DNA of 64,000 nt, from positions 86,446 to 150,445 of the forward strand of contig CALMAH010000036.1 in the NCBI GenBank assembly GCA_937859595.1. Reading direction: 5' to 3'. This stretch comes from an uncultured Acidobacteriota bacterium (lineage in GTDB: Bacteria; Acidobacteriota; Blastocatellia; Pyrinomonadales; Pyrinomonadaceae). Below the pieces are notes generated by a model that saw only the letters and a list, made by a program, of their open reading frames with translations, was not told the origin of the DNA and searched no databases. Every line of letters begins with the position of its first letter. Within the stretch, counting starts at the first letter, position 1. Made by a program: the position numbers and the translations under genes. Of this stretch, positions 55,094 to 63,928 are shown piece after piece.

Positions 55094-56449
55094 ATGAGAC
55101 ATTACTGGTTAATTACAGCTGCCTTTAGTATTTTTCTGACGGCCGGTGCCGTAGCCCAATCCCCAGCCCAGAAACCCGATCCGGCGATAACAAAGATGAT
55201 CTCCGAGGTTTCCGCATCGAGACTTGAGGCGGATATACGCAAGCTGGTCTCCTTCGGGACGCGTAATACGCTCTCTGAGCAGGACGATCCCGAACGCGGC
55301 ATCGGTGCGGCCAGGGACTGGATCTATGCTGAGTTCAACAGGATAAGCGAAGCATGCGGCGGATGCCTCACAGTTGAAAAACAAGCGTTTGAACAGCCGA
55401 AGGCCCCCCGGATCCCCGAACCGACCATTTTGACCAACGTTGTCGCAACCTTGAGAGGGGCGACCGACCCGGACAGGATCTACGTCGTCTCGGGACACTA
55501 CGATTCGATGTGTACCTCGCCGACCGACGGCAAATGCGATGCACCGGGTGCAAATGACGATGCCTCCGGAACCGCGGCGGTCATTGAATTGGCCCGGGTG
55601 ATGTCTCAGCGTAAATATGACGCCACGATCATATTTATGGCTGTGGCCGGCGAAGAACAAGGCCTGCTTGGTGCCGCCTATTTTGCGGAACAGGCTCTTC
55701 AAAAGAAATGGAACATCGAAGCGATGATAACCAACGATATCGTCGGTGGAGTTACGACTAAGAAAGATTCCCCTCACAGGGATCGAGTTCGTGTTTTCAG
55801 CGAAGGTGTCCCATCGAATGAGACAGAGCAGCAGGCCGCGACCAGACGCAGCGTAGGCGGCGAAAACGATTCGCCCTCGCGTCAATTGGCCCGTTACGTA
55901 AAGGAGCAGTCCGACCGGTATATCAAGGATTTCACGGTCTGGATGATCTACCGCAGAGACCGATATGGCCGGGGCGGCGACCATATTCCGTTCTTGGAAA
56001 GGGGGTATGCGGCCGTTAGATTTACGGAGCCTGACGAGGACTACAACCATCAGCACCAGAACGTCAGGACGGTTGACGGCGTTTTCTATGGTGATACGAT
56101 CGACTTTGTCGATTTCGAATATGTTGCGAACGCCACGCGTGTGAACCTAATAGCTCTTGCCTCGCTTGCAAATGCACCTGCTAAGCCAAAGAACGTTGGG
56201 ATCGTTACGGGGCGGCTGACGAACGACACGGATCTGCGTTGGGACGCGAACACCGACGCCGATCTTGCTGGTTACGAGATTGCCTATCGCGACACGACCG
56301 CCGCCGAATGGACGAACTTCATACCGGTAGGCAATGTAACCGCCTTTACGGTAAAGGACATGTCCAAGGACAACTACTTTTTTGGTGTCCGTGCCGTCGA
56401 TAAACAGGGCAATCGAAGTCCGGTGGTTTATCCCCGGCCGGTAAGGTAA
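55094..56449 (+). CDS. M28-family zinc aminopeptidase, secreted
   Basis: 451 residues. Signal peptide (about residues 1-22), then an M28 peptidase domain with the two-zinc ligands: VVSGHYDSM (His), CDAPGANDDASGTAA (bridging Asp), FMAVAGEEQGLLGAAYFA (catalytic Glu and ligand Glu), ITNDIVGG (Asp) and HQHQNVRTVDGVF (His). A C-terminal Fn3-like domain (LRWDANTDADLAGYEIAYRD, TAFTVKDMSKDNYFFGVRAV) follows. It releases N-terminal residues from peptides outside the cytoplasm. ATG 55094. The 76-base divergent gap with the TPR gene must hold both promoters. Confidence 0.92.
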   Translation: MRHYWLITAAFSIFLTAGAVAQSPAQKPDPAITKMISEVSASRLEADIRKLVSFGTRNTLSEQDDPERGIGAARDWIYAEFNRISEACGGCLTVEKQAFEQPKAPRIPEPTILTNVVATLRGATDPDRIYVVSGHYDSMCTSPTDGKCDAPGANDDASGTAAVIELARVMSQRKYDATIIFMAVAGEEQGLLGAAYFAEQALQKKWNIEAMITNDIVGGVTTKKDSPHRDRVRVFSEGVPSNETEQQAATRRSVGGENDSPSRQLARYVKEQSDRYIKDFTVWMIYRRDRYGRGGDHIPFLERGYAAVRFTEPDEDYNHQHQNVRTVDGVFYGDTIDFVDFEYVANATRVNLIALASLANAPAKPKNVGIVTGRLTNDTDLRWDANTDADLAGYEIAYRDTTAAEWTNFIPVGNVTAFTVKDMSKDNYFFGVRAVDKQGNRSPVVYPRPVR

Positions 56450-56509
56450 GGCCTCCTCCTATCCCGGCCCGATCGGCCTCTTCTGGTACGTCAGCTCTCC
56501 AACGCCTTG

Positions 56510-56532
56510 GCCGGAGTCTTCTCTCCGGCTTT
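56510..56532 (+). terminator. Candidate terminator of the M28 peptidase gene
   Basis: A 7-bp GC-rich stem (GCCGGAG at 56510-56516, CTCCGGC at 56523-56529) with a 6-base loop, followed by only three T and then GGCC. It is 60 bases after the stop. The weak U tract makes it a tentative call. The rest of 56450-56641 shows no gene. Confidence 0.4.
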
Positions 56533-56641
56533 GGCCATTTTCCGCATTTGTGGCATCTTAGTAGGGCTGAGTCCTCACTCGGTCCGAATGCGTCGCCAGA
56601 GATCCCGCATGGCAGCCTCAAGCCGAACTCGCAAACACTCG

Positions 56642-58576
56642 ATGTCTAAACAAAGAAATTCCTCGATCGTACGCCCCGGGGTCAGGGTCGGTATCCTGCT
56701 TGCATTAGCGGCCGTCATTTTTGCTCTTGGAGCCGGGCCGGTTGTCGCCCAACGCGAATACCCGATCGCGGAAATTCAAGGGAGCGGAAATTTCTCGCCT
56801 CTCCAGGGACGTAAGGTCCGGACAACGGGCGTGGTGACTGCCCTGTATCGAACGGGTTTTTTCATTCAAACCCCAGACGACAAAACGGACGACGACCCGC
56901 TGACCTCCGAGGGAGTGTTTGTTTTCACTCGCACACCGCCGCCGAAAGATGCAATGGTCGGAAACCTGGTAAGCGTTACGGGAACGGTAGAAGAATTCCG
57001 CCCGCGAAATGATCTGAATACCTTGCCGCTTACCGAGATCGTCCTTGATCAGGGACGCGGAGCGCTTCGCGTCTTGGCAACTTCACAACCGCTGCCCCAC
57101 CCGATCGAAATAACAGAAAAGGATTTCGCCTCAAACCAGATAGACCAACTCGAACGTTATGAGGGGATGCGGGTTCGCGTTTCTCTTACCGTGGTTTCGC
57201 CTACAGGAGGACAGGTGAATATCAGGGCGTCACGGGCAGGATCCAACGGTACCTTTTTCGGTGTCGTCCGGGGCACACCCCGCCCGTTTCGCGAACCCGG
57301 GCTCGATATTTTCGAGTATGTCTTTCTGAGACAAGATGAAAAGGAACGCCTCAGGGCACAGTTTCCCCGGCTTCCGATGTTCGACGGCAATCCTGAAAAG
57401 TTTCGCGTTGAAAGCACGGCACAGCCGGGCTCTTCGGTCTTAGATGTTGCGGTAAGGACCGAGATCGACGATCTGACCGGCGTATTGCATTATGCCTTTC
57501 GCAATTACACGATCTTCGTCGATCCGGACAGCAAGCATACGGTGGCAGGTTCTAACACACCCAATCCGATGCCTGTCCCCGTTTCGGGCCAGCTGACGGT
57601 GGCGGCCGTGAACCTCGAGAATTTCTTTGACGACGTCAATGATCCGGGAATGAACGAGGATGTGACCACAAAGGACGGATTCGAGGCCCGTTTGAAAAAG
57701 ATATCCCTCGCCTTTCGAACCGTGCTCCGAAACCCGGATGTTATCGCGGTTTCAGAAGCCGAGACGCTTTCCGGCTTAAAACGTCTTGCGGCCCGGATCA
57801 ATGAGGACACACGCTCGGGCGGCGGAGACGATCCGCGATATGAGGCTATCCTTCTTCCGGGCAACGACCGTCGAGGTATCAACAATGGCTTCTTGGTCAA
57901 AACGTCGAAAGTACGGGTGGTCGAGGTCGAACAACTTGGTAAAGACGAACGGTTCAGAAATGCTCGAACGGGTGATGACAATTTTCTGAATGACCGTCCG
58001 CCGTTAATGATAAGGATATCCGTCGGCGAAGGCGATTCACAGACCTACGTAACGCTGATAGCTAATCACCTACGCTCATTTCTTGGCTATTACGACCCGA
58101 ACCAGGCCTCCAACGTCAGATCGAAAAAGCGGCTGCAGGCCGAGTTCCTGTCGTCGGTCGTCGAAGGCCGTCTCAAGGCAGATCCTTTGGAACGGCTGAT
58201 CGTTTTGGGCGATCTTAATTTCTACCAATTTCCAGACGGCATACTCGATGTGACCGGCATCATCTCGGGCAGGCCAGCCTCGAAAGAGGAGGTGATGATA
58301 TTCTCACCGGTAAGTTACACCCCGCCCCTTGTCAACCTCGTTGACCTGATAGACCGCGGCCAGCGATATTCTTATGTCTTTGACGGAAATGCCCAGGTTC
58401 TCGACCATATCCTGGTGAGCGAATCGCTTCGCAGGCAGGTTGCGGGTTTCGGTTATGCCCGCCTCAATGCAGATTTTCCTGAGATATTTTTCAACGACCC
58501 CGATCGCCCCGAGCGCTTTTCCGATCACGATCCGGCCGTTGCCTATTTTACCCTTCAGGCATCTGACAATAATTGA
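56642..58576 (+). CDS. Secreted endonuclease/exonuclease/phosphatase-family protein
   Basis: 644 residues from ATG 56642. A basic N-terminus with a hydrophobic segment (GVRVGILLALAAVIFALGAG) precedes an OB-fold-like region (YPIAEIQGSGNFSPLQGRKV, RTTGVVTALYRTGFFIQT), as in ExeM/NucH-like extracellular nucleases. The C-terminal EEP domain has VNLENFFDD (metal), ISEAET-like VSEAETLSG, LIANHLRSF, VLGDLNFYQ, VLDHILVSE and RFSDHDPAVAYF. Predicted to cleave extracellular DNA or RNA. An earlier ATG at 56609 is possible and would lengthen the N-terminus by 11 residues. Confidence 0.88.
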   Translation: MSKQRNSSIVRPGVRVGILLALAAVIFALGAGPVVAQREYPIAEIQGSGNFSPLQGRKVRTTGVVTALYRTGFFIQTPDDKTDDDPLTSEGVFVFTRTPPPKDAMVGNLVSVTGTVEEFRPRNDLNTLPLTEIVLDQGRGALRVLATSQPLPHPIEITEKDFASNQIDQLERYEGMRVRVSLTVVSPTGGQVNIRASRAGSNGTFFGVVRGTPRPFREPGLDIFEYVFLRQDEKERLRAQFPRLPMFDGNPEKFRVESTAQPGSSVLDVAVRTEIDDLTGVLHYAFRNYTIFVDPDSKHTVAGSNTPNPMPVPVSGQLTVAAVNLENFFDDVNDPGMNEDVTTKDGFEARLKKISLAFRTVLRNPDVIAVSEAETLSGLKRLAARINEDTRSGGGDDPRYEAILLPGNDRRGINNGFLVKTSKVRVVEVEQLGKDERFRNARTGDDNFLNDRPPLMIRISVGEGDSQTYVTLIANHLRSFLGYYDPNQASNVRSKKRLQAEFLSSVVEGRLKADPLERLIVLGDLNFYQFPDGILDVTGIISGRPASKEEVMIFSPVSYTPPLVNLVDLIDRGQRYSYVFDGNAQVLDHILVSESLRRQVAGFGYARLNADFPEIFFNDPDRPERFSDHDPAVAYFTLQASDNN

Positions 58577-58615
58577 TGCGAGCCGCACTTCATTTAAGGA
58601 ACTCCTAACAAAAAT

Positions 58616-58660
58616 AACGCGGAAAGAGATATTGCCCTCATTAGAGTCTCCTTCCGCGTT
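58616..58660 (-). terminator. Intrinsic terminator of the methyltransferase gene
   Basis: A 9-bp stem (AACGCGGAA at 58616-58624, TTCCGCGTT at 58652-58660) with a long loop. On the minus strand it is followed by TATTTTTG, a good U tract, 28 bases after the methyltransferase stop. On the plus strand the tail is poor, so it is mainly a leftward terminator. Confidence 0.65.
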
Positions 58661-58687
58661 CTGTTATGCGAGTGTGGGCCTGGGGGT

Positions 58688-59758
58688 CTACTTCGTCGCA
58701 ATGTAATATGTGTTCATAAAGTCATGTTCGAGATATTTCTTCTCAACATTCTTGAACCCGGCCTCTGTCATCATCTCGATCGCCTTCTCTTCACCCCACA
58801 TTGCTCCAAGCCCCGCTCCGCCCGAAGCGAGCGACACGGTCATGCAATGGGTCAGCGAGATCGTATAGAGCCAGGGAGCTACCGGAAGTTCGAGGTTCTT
58901 CTCCAGATGCGACGATCCGGTGATGTCCTGCACCAGATAAACGCCATCGGGACGTAGCGCCTTTGCAATTGCTGCCAACATTCCCGCAGGGTCTGCCTGG
59001 TCATGGATAGCGTCAAACGAGGTGATCAGGTCATATTGCTCGACGTCGCCGAAATTTGCGGCGTCTCGCACCTCGAACCTCACGTTCGCCAGCCCATTTT
59101 CCGCAGCTTCTTCATTTGCCCTTGTTATGCCCTCATCGGAGATGTCGTAACCCGCGAACCGGCTATTGGGAAACTTGGCCGCAAGCATTGTCATTGCCTT
59201 GCCCGATCCGCATCCAACGTCGAGCACATCGATGCCCTCTTCGAGCCTCTCCGTCAGCCCCGGTACGAGCGGAAGTATGTGGGGTTCCAGGGCCGCGACC
59301 ACCGTTTGTGCGCTTTCTGCGGCCATTACCTCGTGAAATCGAGGATATTCGGAGTAGGGCACTCCGCCGCCGTTCCTAAAACTTTCCACCAGCCCTTCCT
59401 CCACCCCTGCAAGCACCGGTATGAATTCCATGGCCGAGGCAAAATTATAGGGCCCGCTGCTTGTCAGATACGCGGCATGCTCGGCAGGGAGTTGATAGGT
59501 TCGCGTTTCCGGAAAATAGTTGACGACGCGGCCCGTGACCATTGTCCCAAGCCATTCGCGAACATAACGTTCGTTCAGCCCTGCGGCATTGGCGATCTGT
59601 TCAGACGTGGACGCCGGCAGATCGGCCATCGCCTCAAAAAGCCCGGTCCGGTTGCCTAGGCTTAGGGCAAGAGCGATCGCACTCTTGTTAAGAACGTCGA
59701 GAAGGCCCTCGGAAAATGCTTCCGCCTTCTTTTGATTGTAGGTGCTATCTAACATCAT
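58688..59758 (-). CDS. SAM-dependent methyltransferase with winged-helix N-terminus
   Basis: 356 residues. A winged-helix-like N-terminal domain (LSLGNRTGLFEAMADLPAST, SEQIANAAGLNERYVREWLG) is followed by a class I methyltransferase: VLDVGCGSGKAMTMLAAKFP (motif I), GYDISDEGITRANEEA (motif II), DLITSFDAIHDQADPAGMLA and LRPDGVYLVQDITGSSH. This order is found in Rv2258c-like proteins of unknown substrate. TAAGGAGAT lies just before the ATG at 59758, and TATAAT (59767-59772 on the minus strand) is very close to the start. Confidence 0.88.
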   Translation of the reverse strand: MMLDSTYNQKKAEAFSEGLLDVLNKSAIALALSLGNRTGLFEAMADLPASTSEQIANAAGLNERYVREWLGTMVTGRVVNYFPETRTYQLPAEHAAYLTSSGPYNFASAMEFIPVLAGVEEGLVESFRNGGGVPYSEYPRFHEVMAAESAQTVVAALEPHILPLVPGLTERLEEGIDVLDVGCGSGKAMTMLAAKFPNSRFAGYDISDEGITRANEEAAENGLANVRFEVRDAANFGDVEQYDLITSFDAIHDQADPAGMLAAIAKALRPDGVYLVQDITGSSHLEKNLELPVAPWLYTISLTHCMTVSLASGGAGLGAMWGEEKAIEMMTEAGFKNVEKKYLEHDFMNTYYIATK

Positions 59759-59951
59759 ATCTCCTTATTATATACATAAATATTACTAACGGCTCCTGCG
59801 GCTCACACGAGCCCATTAAGATCCTATTGCCTTTGTTCCGCAAATGTCTTGAGGAATTTCTGAAGATCTTCTGAATTTTTCCTTGGCCCTTCCTTTTGCA
59901 CATCGAATTGAAATTTACCTTCCGTTCGGTTCTAATCCGTTAAGCGACCGG

Positions 59952-60788
59952 ATGAAAGCCCTTTTCCTTACATCGTTTGCATTGACTGCATTCGCTTTTA
60001 ATTCCATCCTTTGCCGAATGGCACTCGGCACGGGCGAGGCGGATGCCGCCGGGTTCACATTTGTGCGGCTTTCGTCCGGGGCACTAACGCTCTGGCTGCT
60101 CCTCGCCCTGTCTGGTAAGACGAAAAATGTCCGAGATTTAGGAAACTGGGCTTCGGCATTTTTTCTGTTTGCTTATGCCCTTGCGTTCTCGTTCGCTTAT
60201 CTGGGCCTGACTGCCGCGACCGGCGCTCTTATTCTCTTCGGAGCCGTTCAGCTTTCGATCTTTGGCATCTCGGTGCTCAGGGGAGATTCCCCGTCTGCGG
60301 CCGAGTGGAGCGGCTTGGTCGTCGCCACGGCCGGATTGGTCTATCTTGTTCTGCCCGGGCTTTCGGCTCCGCCATTTGTCAATGCCCTTCTTATGATGTT
60401 GGCCGGTGTTGCGTGGGGGATCTACACGTTGCGAGGACGCTCGAGTGCCGACGCATTTTCTGACACGGCCGGTAATTTCATTCGTTCGGCACCGATGGCC
60501 GCGCTTGCGACACTTCCGGTCATCTTTTATGTCGATGTCTCGACGTGGGGTCTTGTTCTTGCCGTGATCTCCGGTGCTGTTGCTTCCGGTTTGGGATATG
60601 TCACCTGGTACGCCGCACTGCGTTACCACACGCCGGCACGGGCCGCCGTTCTGCAGCTCGCCGTTCCGCTAATTACCGCGATCGGCGGGATCATCTTACT
60701 TTCCGAGTCCGCAGACGCTCGATTGCTGCTTGCCGGGATCTTGATCCTGGGCGGTATCGGGGCGACCATTTTCGGTCGAAAGAGTTGA
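59952..60788 (+). CDS. DMT/EamA-family permease
   Basis: 278 residues with ten predicted transmembrane segments and two EamA halves (ALFLTSFALTAFAFNSILCR, FVRLSSGALTLWLLLALSG, ASAFFLFAYALAFSFAYLGL, and in the second half FVNALLMMLAGVAWGIYTLR, GLVLAVISGAVASGLGYVTW, AVLQLAVPLITAIGGIILLS). Transports small metabolites or drugs across the inner membrane; substrate unknown. ATG 59952 begins the membrane region; the frame is open to 59883. No ribosome-binding site is obvious. The B12-operon promoter overlaps its stop codon. Confidence 0.88.
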   Translation: MKALFLTSFALTAFAFNSILCRMALGTGEADAAGFTFVRLSSGALTLWLLLALSGKTKNVRDLGNWASAFFLFAYALAFSFAYLGLTAATGALILFGAVQLSIFGISVLRGDSPSAAEWSGLVVATAGLVYLVLPGLSAPPFVNALLMMLAGVAWGIYTLRGRSSADAFSDTAGNFIRSAPMAALATLPVIFYVDVSTWGLVLAVISGAVASGLGYVTWYAALRYHTPARAAVLQLAVPLITAIGGIILLSESADARLLLAGILILGGIGATIFGRKS

Positions 60789-60813
60789 CATACCCGAAGC
60801 CGAAAGTAATAAT
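60785..60813 (+). promoter_or_regulatory. Promoter of the B12-uptake operon
   Basis: TTGACA at 60785-60790, 17-base spacer, AATAAT at 60808-60813. The spacing is ideal for a housekeeping sigma factor. It lies at the end of the permease gene and 29 bases before the riboswitch aptamer. Confidence 0.7.
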
Positions 60814-60841
60814 CTGACACTTGCTCTTTGCGAACCGAAAT

Positions 60842-60956
60842 ACGTATCGGGTGCCGGAGATATTCGGCAGTTGAGGGAAGTCGGGTGCAAATCCCGCGCG
60901 ATCGCGTCACTGTAAATCGGCCTTTTCGATCAAGCCAGGAACCTGTCCGGATACGT
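60842..60956 (+). promoter_or_regulatory. Cobalamin (adenosylcobalamin/B12) riboswitch aptamer
   Basis: P1 stem: ACGTATC at 60842-60848 with GATACGT at 60950-60956. Core motifs in order: GGTGCC near 60850, GAGGGAAG near 60873, GGTGCAAATCCCG near 60884, CACTGTAA near 60908, and the B12 box AAGCCAGGAACCTG at 60932-60945. Binding of cobalamin is expected to repress expression of the downstream transport genes through the terminator at 61012. Confidence 0.92.
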
Positions 60957-61011
60957 TCTCGTCCCAGCGATGTTTCGCGTCAAGACATCGGCGGCTGATC
61001 AGGTATCTTCG

Positions 61012-61064
61012 ATGCCCTGTTTTTCTCGTCCGTTGTGAAACGAGACGGTTAGCAGGGCATTTTT
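61012..61064 (+). terminator. Riboswitch-controlled terminator (expression platform)
   Basis: ATGCCCTG at 61012-61019 pairs with CAGGGCAT at 61053-61060, with an inner stem (TCTCGT/ACGAGA) and a TTTT tail from 61061. It lies between the aptamer and the btuF start, the normal place for transcription attenuation when cobalamin is bound. The anti-terminator pairing was not resolved by eye. Confidence 0.85.
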
Positions 61065-61089
61065 GTTTGCATTTCGGGCTGCCGGTCAA

Positions 61090-62052
61090 ATGAAGCTGAA
61101 TAACCGCAGGATCAATAAGGTTTCACCTTTATTATCGCTTTCCTTTTTGCTTGTAGCATTTATGGCCGCGGCTTGTGTGAACACTGAGCCGGCCGAGCCG
61201 GGAAATGGGTTGAGATCCTTCCACGATGATCTTGGAAGAGAGGTCTTTCTCCCTGCCGAGGTCACACGGGCGGTCTCGCTTGCCCCGAGCGTCACGGAGA
61301 TGGTCTTTGCCGCCGGAGCGGGCGACAGGCTTGTCGGTGTGACCACTTATTGCAATTTTCCGAAGGAAACAGAGCCGATCAGAAAGATCGGGGACACTCA
61401 AACCCCGAATATCGAATCGATCGTGGCCCTCAAGCCCCAGATAGTTTTGGTCTCGACCGCCTCGCAGCTTGAGGCCTTCATGAATTTGCTGGAGCAGCAG
61501 CGGATCGCGGTCCTTGTAATGGATCCGCGGTCCATTGACGATGTCCCCCGGCATTTGGTTCAGCTTGGCAGAATATTTGGAACCGAGGAAACAGCGGAGA
61601 CCCGGGCAACAACCTTTGCAGGACGGGTCAGCTATATCAGGCATCAGGTACGATATGATCGTTCATCTCCGGAAAACGGGTACATCAGAAAGCCTGTAAG
61701 GGTTTTTGTACAAATATCCAAAGAGCCGTTGTTCACCATCGGCCGAGAGTCGTTCTTAAATGATGCTATTGAGATCGCGGGCGGTATTTCGGTAACAAAA
61801 GACGTTCCTGGTGGCTATCCAAAACTCAGCAAAGAAACGGCTATGGCCCTGGACCCGCAGGTGCTGATCCTTTCAGATAGCGAAGACAACCGCGAACCGA
61901 ACGCGGTTTTCGCAAAGTCGCCTGCGGTAATTGATCGAAGGGTCTATCGGATAAACGCCGACATACTTTCCCGGCCCGGCCCTCGCCTGGTTGACGCTCT
62001 CGAGGAGATAGCGAGCAAACTGAGATCTCAGGATCACGGAGAACCGAAATGA
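61090..62052 (+). CDS. btuF: Cobalamin ABC transporter substrate-binding lipoprotein
   Basis: 320 residues. Signal peptide with lipobox MAAAC, then a BtuF/FhuD-like periplasmic binding protein: AVSLAPSVTEMVFAAGAGDR, LVGVTTYCNFPKETEPIRKI, GDTQTPNIESIVALKPQIVL, GRESFLNDAIEIAGGISVTK and VYRINADILSRPGPRLVDAL. It would deliver cobalamin, or a related corrinoid, to BtuCD. ATG 61090 is preferred; a TTG at 61063 lies in the terminator tail. Regulation by the B12 riboswitch is strong evidence for the substrate; the fold alone would also allow a siderophore. Confidence 0.9.
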   Translation: MKLNNRRINKVSPLLSLSFLLVAFMAAACVNTEPAEPGNGLRSFHDDLGREVFLPAEVTRAVSLAPSVTEMVFAAGAGDRLVGVTTYCNFPKETEPIRKIGDTQTPNIESIVALKPQIVLVSTASQLEAFMNLLEQQRIAVLVMDPRSIDDVPRHLVQLGRIFGTEETAETRATTFAGRVSYIRHQVRYDRSSPENGYIRKPVRVFVQISKEPLFTIGRESFLNDAIEIAGGISVTKDVPGGYPKLSKETAMALDPQVLILSDSEDNREPNAVFAKSPAVIDRRVYRINADILSRPGPRLVDALEEIASKLRSQDHGEPK

Positions 62053-62111
62053 CCGGTTCCCAACTTTCAGTTCTCCGGACCTGAAAGCAGACAGCATTTG
62101 GCAGGATCAGA

Positions 62112-63062
62112 TTGCAGAAGAGAATTTCGGCCTTCATTGTTTTAATTGCTGCATTGGCGGCGGTTCTGGTGCTGGCTGTCTCGGTTGGCAGCGAAAGCAT
62201 TTCGATCTTTGACATGACAGAACAGGGGCGGGTGATATTGTTCGACATTCGCCTGCCGCGCGTGCTGCTTGGAGCATGTGTCGGCGCATCGCTTGCGGTG
62301 GCAGGTGCTTCGCTCCAGGCACTGCTGAGAAACCCGCTTGCCGAACCATATCTTCTTGGCGTCTCGAACGGGGCAGCGTTGGGAACGCTGCTCGCGTTCG
62401 TATTGCTTGACGGCGTTGTGGGGGCAAGGCCGCTAATGGCATTTGCGGGAGCCGGCATCGCGACATTTGCCGTTTACCAGATGGCGCGGACCCGTGCGGG
62501 AATGAACGTAGAGCGACTTGTTCTTTCGGGCGTAATCGTAACCACATTTCTTTCCTCGATCATTGTTCTTCTGACCAGCCTGCTCGACGCGGCGCGGCTT
62601 CGCGGTTATACATTCTGGCTTTTGGGCGATCTGTCGCAGGCAACATATGACGGGTTCTATATGACGCTGGCCGCGGCGACGGCAGGAACGCTCCTGCTTT
62701 CTTCACAGGCAAGGGCGCTGAACCTGATGATGATCGGTGAACGAGACGCTTTCGATTTCGGTGTCGAGGTCGGCCGCGTGCGGATGATCGTTTTTGGTTC
62801 TGCGAGCGTTTTGGTAGGAACCGCCGTTGCCGCCAGCGGATCGGTCGGGTATGTAGGGCTGATCGTTCCGCATCTCGTCCGGCTCGCAGTCGGAAGTGAT
62901 AACCGGATGGTCGTACCGATGTCAGCGCTCGCCGGAGCGGTCTTCGTTGTCCTTGCGGACACTCTCGCGAGAACGGCCCTCGCACCCAGGGAGCTGCCCG
63001 TCGGCGCGATAACGGCGCTGATAGGTGCCCCGCTGTTCATTTATCTGTTGCGAAGGGCATAA
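62112..63062 (+). CDS. btuC: Cobalamin ABC transporter permease (FecCD family)
   Basis: 316 residues with about ten transmembrane segments and the FecCD hallmarks: LFDIRLPRVLLGACVGASLA, VAGASLQALLRNPLAEPYLL, GVSNGAALGTLLAF, WLLGDLSQATYDGFYMTLAA, the cytosolic coupling helix region (GVEVGRVRMIVFGSASVLVG) and SGSVGYVGLIVPHLVRLAVG. TTG 62112 is the start; AGGA lies 6 bases before it, and no suitable ATG occurs near the N-terminus. It forms the membrane channel for the BtuF ligand. It follows btuF by about 60 bases under the same riboswitch. Confidence 0.92.
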   Translation: MQKRISAFIVLIAALAAVLVLAVSVGSESISIFDMTEQGRVILFDIRLPRVLLGACVGASLAVAGASLQALLRNPLAEPYLLGVSNGAALGTLLAFVLLDGVVGARPLMAFAGAGIATFAVYQMARTRAGMNVERLVLSGVIVTTFLSSIIVLLTSLLDAARLRGYTFWLLGDLSQATYDGFYMTLAAATAGTLLLSSQARALNLMMIGERDAFDFGVEVGRVRMIVFGSASVLVGTAVAASGSVGYVGLIVPHLVRLAVGSDNRMVVPMSALAGAVFVVLADTLARTALAPRELPVGAITALIGAPLFIYLLRRA

Positions 63063-63097
63063 ATGAGAAGGGCTTAAAACGCTATCTCAAGCTTGAT

Positions 63098-63126
63098 TAG
63101 TAACTACTAATTGAACAATTACTAAT
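63098..63126 (+). repeat. AT-rich inverted repeat between btuC and btuD
   Basis: TTAGTAA at 63098-63104 and TTACTAA at 63120-63126 form a 7-bp inverted repeat, with an inner AATTG/CAATT pair, in a stretch of TACTAATT-like units. It sits in the 78-base gap before btuD. It could be a small palindromic repeat or influence btuD expression. Confidence 0.45.
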
Positions 63127-63140
63127 TAGTTGGTGTGCAG

Positions 63141-63911
63141 ATGCTTTCGATAAAGGAAATTTCAGTCAAATACGGGCCGTGTGAAGTGCTGAAAGACATC
63201 TCGTTCCGGCTTGGTGAGGGCGAGATCATCGCTCTGCTCGGACCGAATGGGGCCGGCAAGACAACGCTGATCAAGGCAGTTAATGGGATGGTCCCGGTCG
63301 CCAGCGGAGGGATACTGCTCGACGAACAGCCGCTCGCGGCATATTCGCGACGGCAAGTTGCGGCCCGGATCGCGGTCGTAGCACAGGAAACCGAGACGCG
63401 TTTTCCCGTGACGGTCTTGGAATACGTTCTGGCCGGGCGCTTTGCACGCGGGGCCGCCTTCGGTTGGGAAACTGCGGAAGACATGGCCGCTGCCGAACGT
63501 GCGTTATCGGCTTGCGACCTTGCAAATTTCGGATCGCGGCTGATGAACGAGCTTTCCGGCGGCGAGCGGCAGCGGGTCGTTCTGGCACGGGCGCTCGCGA
63601 CCGAAGCACAAATATTACTGCTCGACGAACCGACCGCTAATCTCGACCTTGCTCACCAGGCGATGATGTTCCGGCTGGTCCGCGAACGGTGCAGCACGGC
63701 GGGACACTCGGCGATCGTGATCACCCACGACCTTAACCTTGCGGCGGAATTTGCCGATAAATTGCTGCTGCTGAAACACGGCAGGATACTTGCCGCCGGA
63801 AAGGCAGCGGAAGTAATGACGGAAGCGAACATAAGGGAGGTTTTTGGTGTGAAAACGTTGCTGGACGTAAATCCGGCAAGCGGAAACTTGCGGATAACTG
63901 CCGTTTTTTGA
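63141..63911 (+). CDS. btuD: Cobalamin ABC transporter ATP-binding protein
   Basis: 256-residue ABC ATPase: Walker A GPNGAGKTTL near 36-45, Q-loop VAQETET, signature NELSGGERQRVVLARALA, Walker B ILLLDEPTANLD, switch His in VITHDLNLAAEF. It powers BtuC2-type import of cobalamin. ATG 63141 is chosen; a GTG at 63135 would add two residues. The third gene of the riboswitch-controlled set, it ends at 63911, directly before a tandem repeat. Confidence 0.92.
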   Translation: MLSIKEISVKYGPCEVLKDISFRLGEGEIIALLGPNGAGKTTLIKAVNGMVPVASGGILLDEQPLAAYSRRQVAARIAVVAQETETRFPVTVLEYVLAGRFARGAAFGWETAEDMAAAERALSACDLANFGSRLMNELSGGERQRVVLARALATEAQILLLDEPTANLDLAHQAMMFRLVRERCSTAGHSAIVITHDLNLAAEFADKLLLLKHGRILAAGKAAEVMTEANIREVFGVKTLLDVNPASGNLRITAVF

Positions 63912-63928
63912 TCGCGGCGACTCTCCGG

